DNA of 64,000 nt from Ulvibacter litoralis (lineage in GTDB: Bacteria > Bacteroidota > Bacteroidia > Flavobacteriales > Flavobacteriaceae): positions 186,001 through 250,000 of the forward strand of contig NZ_FNBA01000003.1 in the NCBI RefSeq assembly GCF_900102055.1, written 5' to 3'. Both the position numbers and the translations under genes were made by a program. Below the pieces are notes generated by a model that was not told the DNA's origin, did no database searches, and worked only from the letters and a program-made list of their open reading frames with translations. Below are positions 62,962-64,000 of this stretch, piece after piece. How positions within the stretch are numbered: the first letter of the stretch is position 1; every line of letters begins with the position of its first letter.

Positions 62962-63417
62962 ATGAAGTCATCAGAACGATTAGAACAGGCGATTAAAAAA
63001 CTGTATGTTGCTTTTCATAACGATACATTGCATCCCGAATGTTGTAAAAGCTGTGCGGTAGGAAATATATGTGATACTTCAGAAAGCTGGAAATATCTAA
63101 CAGACACGCACGGTTCTTTGGAGTTGAACTATATAGGAACTGTACACCAACGTTTTGGACGGAAAATGAATGGATACGCACCCAAAGAACTATTGCAAAT
63201 TGAAGCCGTTTTCTTAGAAGGTTGTGGTTACAGTGTCCCTTTGATTCGAAATTCAAAACGACCTGAAAATCCTACCGACAAGGAAGTGTTGTTTAACGGA
63301 CTCTCTGCTACGGTCGCTTTTTTGTGTCAATTAGATGGTATTTCAAACGTGATGGACTATTCCAAGCTATTTGAATTTGAAAATAACAAACCCAAACATG
63401 AATTAACGTTTGCCTAA
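62962..63417 (+). CDS. Conserved hypothetical protein with a Cys cluster
   Basis: The 151-residue protein has HNDTLHPECCKSCAVGNICD near its N-terminus (His plus four Cys), GSLELNYIGTVHQRFGRKMN and EAVFLEGCGYSVPL. I start it at the ATG 62962-62964, the start I recall in relatives. These are sometimes annotated as an Nqr subunit F, but no flavin, NADH or iron-sulfur domain is visible. A metal-binding role is possible. It precedes apt. Confidence 0.78.
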   Translation: MKSSERLEQAIKKLYVAFHNDTLHPECCKSCAVGNICDTSESWKYLTDTHGSLELNYIGTVHQRFGRKMNGYAPKELLQIEAVFLEGCGYSVPLIRNSKRPENPTDKEVLFNGLSATVAFLCQLDGISNVMDYSKLFEFENNKPKHELTFA

Positions 63418-63445
63418 AATGTGCAAACACTCCTAAAAACAAACA

Positions 63446-63961
63446 ATGATCCAACTACAAGACTATATTAGAGATATTAAAGATTTTCCAAAGCCAGGCG
63501 TCTTATTTAAAGACATTACGCCGCTATTGGCAAATAGTGAAGCTTCAGCACTTTGCTTAGAAGGTCTGTTAAGTTTGGTAGAAGACCAAAAAATAGACAA
63601 GGTAGTTGGGATAGAATCTAGAGGTTTTTTCTTCGGAACACTATTAGCACAAAAGTTAAATGCTGGATTTGTACCCATTCGTAAATCTGGGAAACTTCCG
63701 TACTCAACCATCAAAGAACCCTATTCGTTAGAGTATGGAATTGATGTACTGGAAATGCATGACGATGCTATTAAAAAAGGGGACCGAGTATTGTTACACG
63801 ACGATGTGCTTGCTACTGGCGGAACCGCAAAAGCGGCATGTAAACTCATTGAGCAACTCGGCGGAATTGTAGTGCAGTGTAATTTTATTATGGAAATCGA
63901 ATTTTTAAAAGGAGCTCAAAAACTAGATCAATACGAACTGAGACCGTTAATAAGCTACTAG
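63446..63961 (+). CDS. apt: Adenine phosphoribosyltransferase
   Basis: Apt salvages adenine to AMP with PRPP. The 171 residues contain the start IQLQDYIRDIKDFPKPGVLF, the adenine-binding GIESRGFFFGTLLA and the PRPP loop VLLHDDVLATGGTAKA (~116-131). It follows the hypothetical by 28 bases. The remaining 39 bases to the right edge hold no gene. Confidence 0.96.
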   Translation: MIQLQDYIRDIKDFPKPGVLFKDITPLLANSEASALCLEGLLSLVEDQKIDKVVGIESRGFFFGTLLAQKLNAGFVPIRKSGKLPYSTIKEPYSLEYGIDVLEMHDDAIKKGDRVLLHDDVLATGGTAKAACKLIEQLGGIVVQCNFIMEIEFLKGAQKLDQYELRPLISY

Positions 63962-64000
63962 TCCAAGGCGTTTTTAGTTACCCAAAGCTTATAGCCAAAC

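Noticed and set aside
62962-63417. Na(+)-translocating NADH-quinone reductase subunit F
   Set aside because: Relatives may carry this name, but the protein has no FAD, NADH or 2Fe-2S domain and is too short.

Overview
The window looks like a stretch of chromosome from a member of the Flavobacteriaceae (Bacteroidota); the genus cannot be fixed from sequence alone. The evidence is low-GC, tightly packed DNA, repeated -7 promoter boxes of the Bacteroidota type TAnnTTTG with few Shine-Dalgarno motifs, three secreted proteins with type IX secretion (T9SS) C-terminal signals, and families typical of this group (DUF1573, DUF1599, DUF3667, DUF4293, BT_3928-like, a Rho factor with a long disordered insert). 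No phage, insertion sequence or CRISPR array is visible.

Layout. 1-3294: partial O-methyltransferase, POT peptide transporter and a membrane protein. 3297-9965: a minus-strand tryptophan/kynurenine degradation cluster (kynureninase, kynurenine 3-monooxygenase, RidA-type deaminase, aminomuconate-semialdehyde dehydrogenase, an SDR without the usual catalytic residues, ACMS decarboxylase). Its intergenic gaps hold two palindromic elements, and no 3-hydroxyanthranilate dioxygenase gene is in the window. 10046-17017: vanadium-haloperoxidase-like T9SS protein, lipoproteins, small stress-type membrane peptides, a methyltransferase, MsrA, a coiled-coil protein with a cysteine-free zinc ribbon, and Nif3. 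17061-31881: LpxK, hybrid histidine kinase, GAPDH, LipA, ECF sigma factor, glycosyltransferase, fasciclin lipoprotein, MurB, aminotransferase, aspartyl protease-PDZ, DUF1573, ValS. 31898-38581: a phospholipid/quality-control block (acyl-CoA-binding protein, Psd, CdsA, LUD protein, FtsH, RsfS), then BirA and PyrE. 38589-45670: NUDIX, M14 peptidase, two T9SS proteins with near-identical 3' ends, Rho, DUF4293. 45875-57407: phosphoesterase, TruA, ABC exporter, DUF3667, CdaA, FolP, then a plus-strand run DUF1599, DoxX/MauE-like, ABC permease, thioredoxin, TpiA, PrmA, ClpS.

57521-62570 is the most system-like region. A TetR regulator precedes an AhpD-like protein, EthD-like protein, peroxiredoxin-like protein, SDR, type II haloacid dehalogenase and DsbA/FrnE oxidoreductase. 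An 18-bp palindrome is present once before the regulator and once before the AhpD-like gene, each time overlapping the -7 box and differing at one base. This suggests a self-regulated thiol/electrophile detoxification regulon. A tRNA-Arg(ACG) gene with a consensus promoter follows on the minus strand, then a conserved hypothetical and apt.

Most of the window is ordinary core metabolism. The points most worth a second look are the TetR regulon, the duplicated T9SS tail with its terminator, the cysteine-free zinc ribbon, the SDR lacking YxxxK, the disordered insert in Rho, the palindromic repeats in the kynurenine cluster, and the very tight pyrE/NUDIX divergence.
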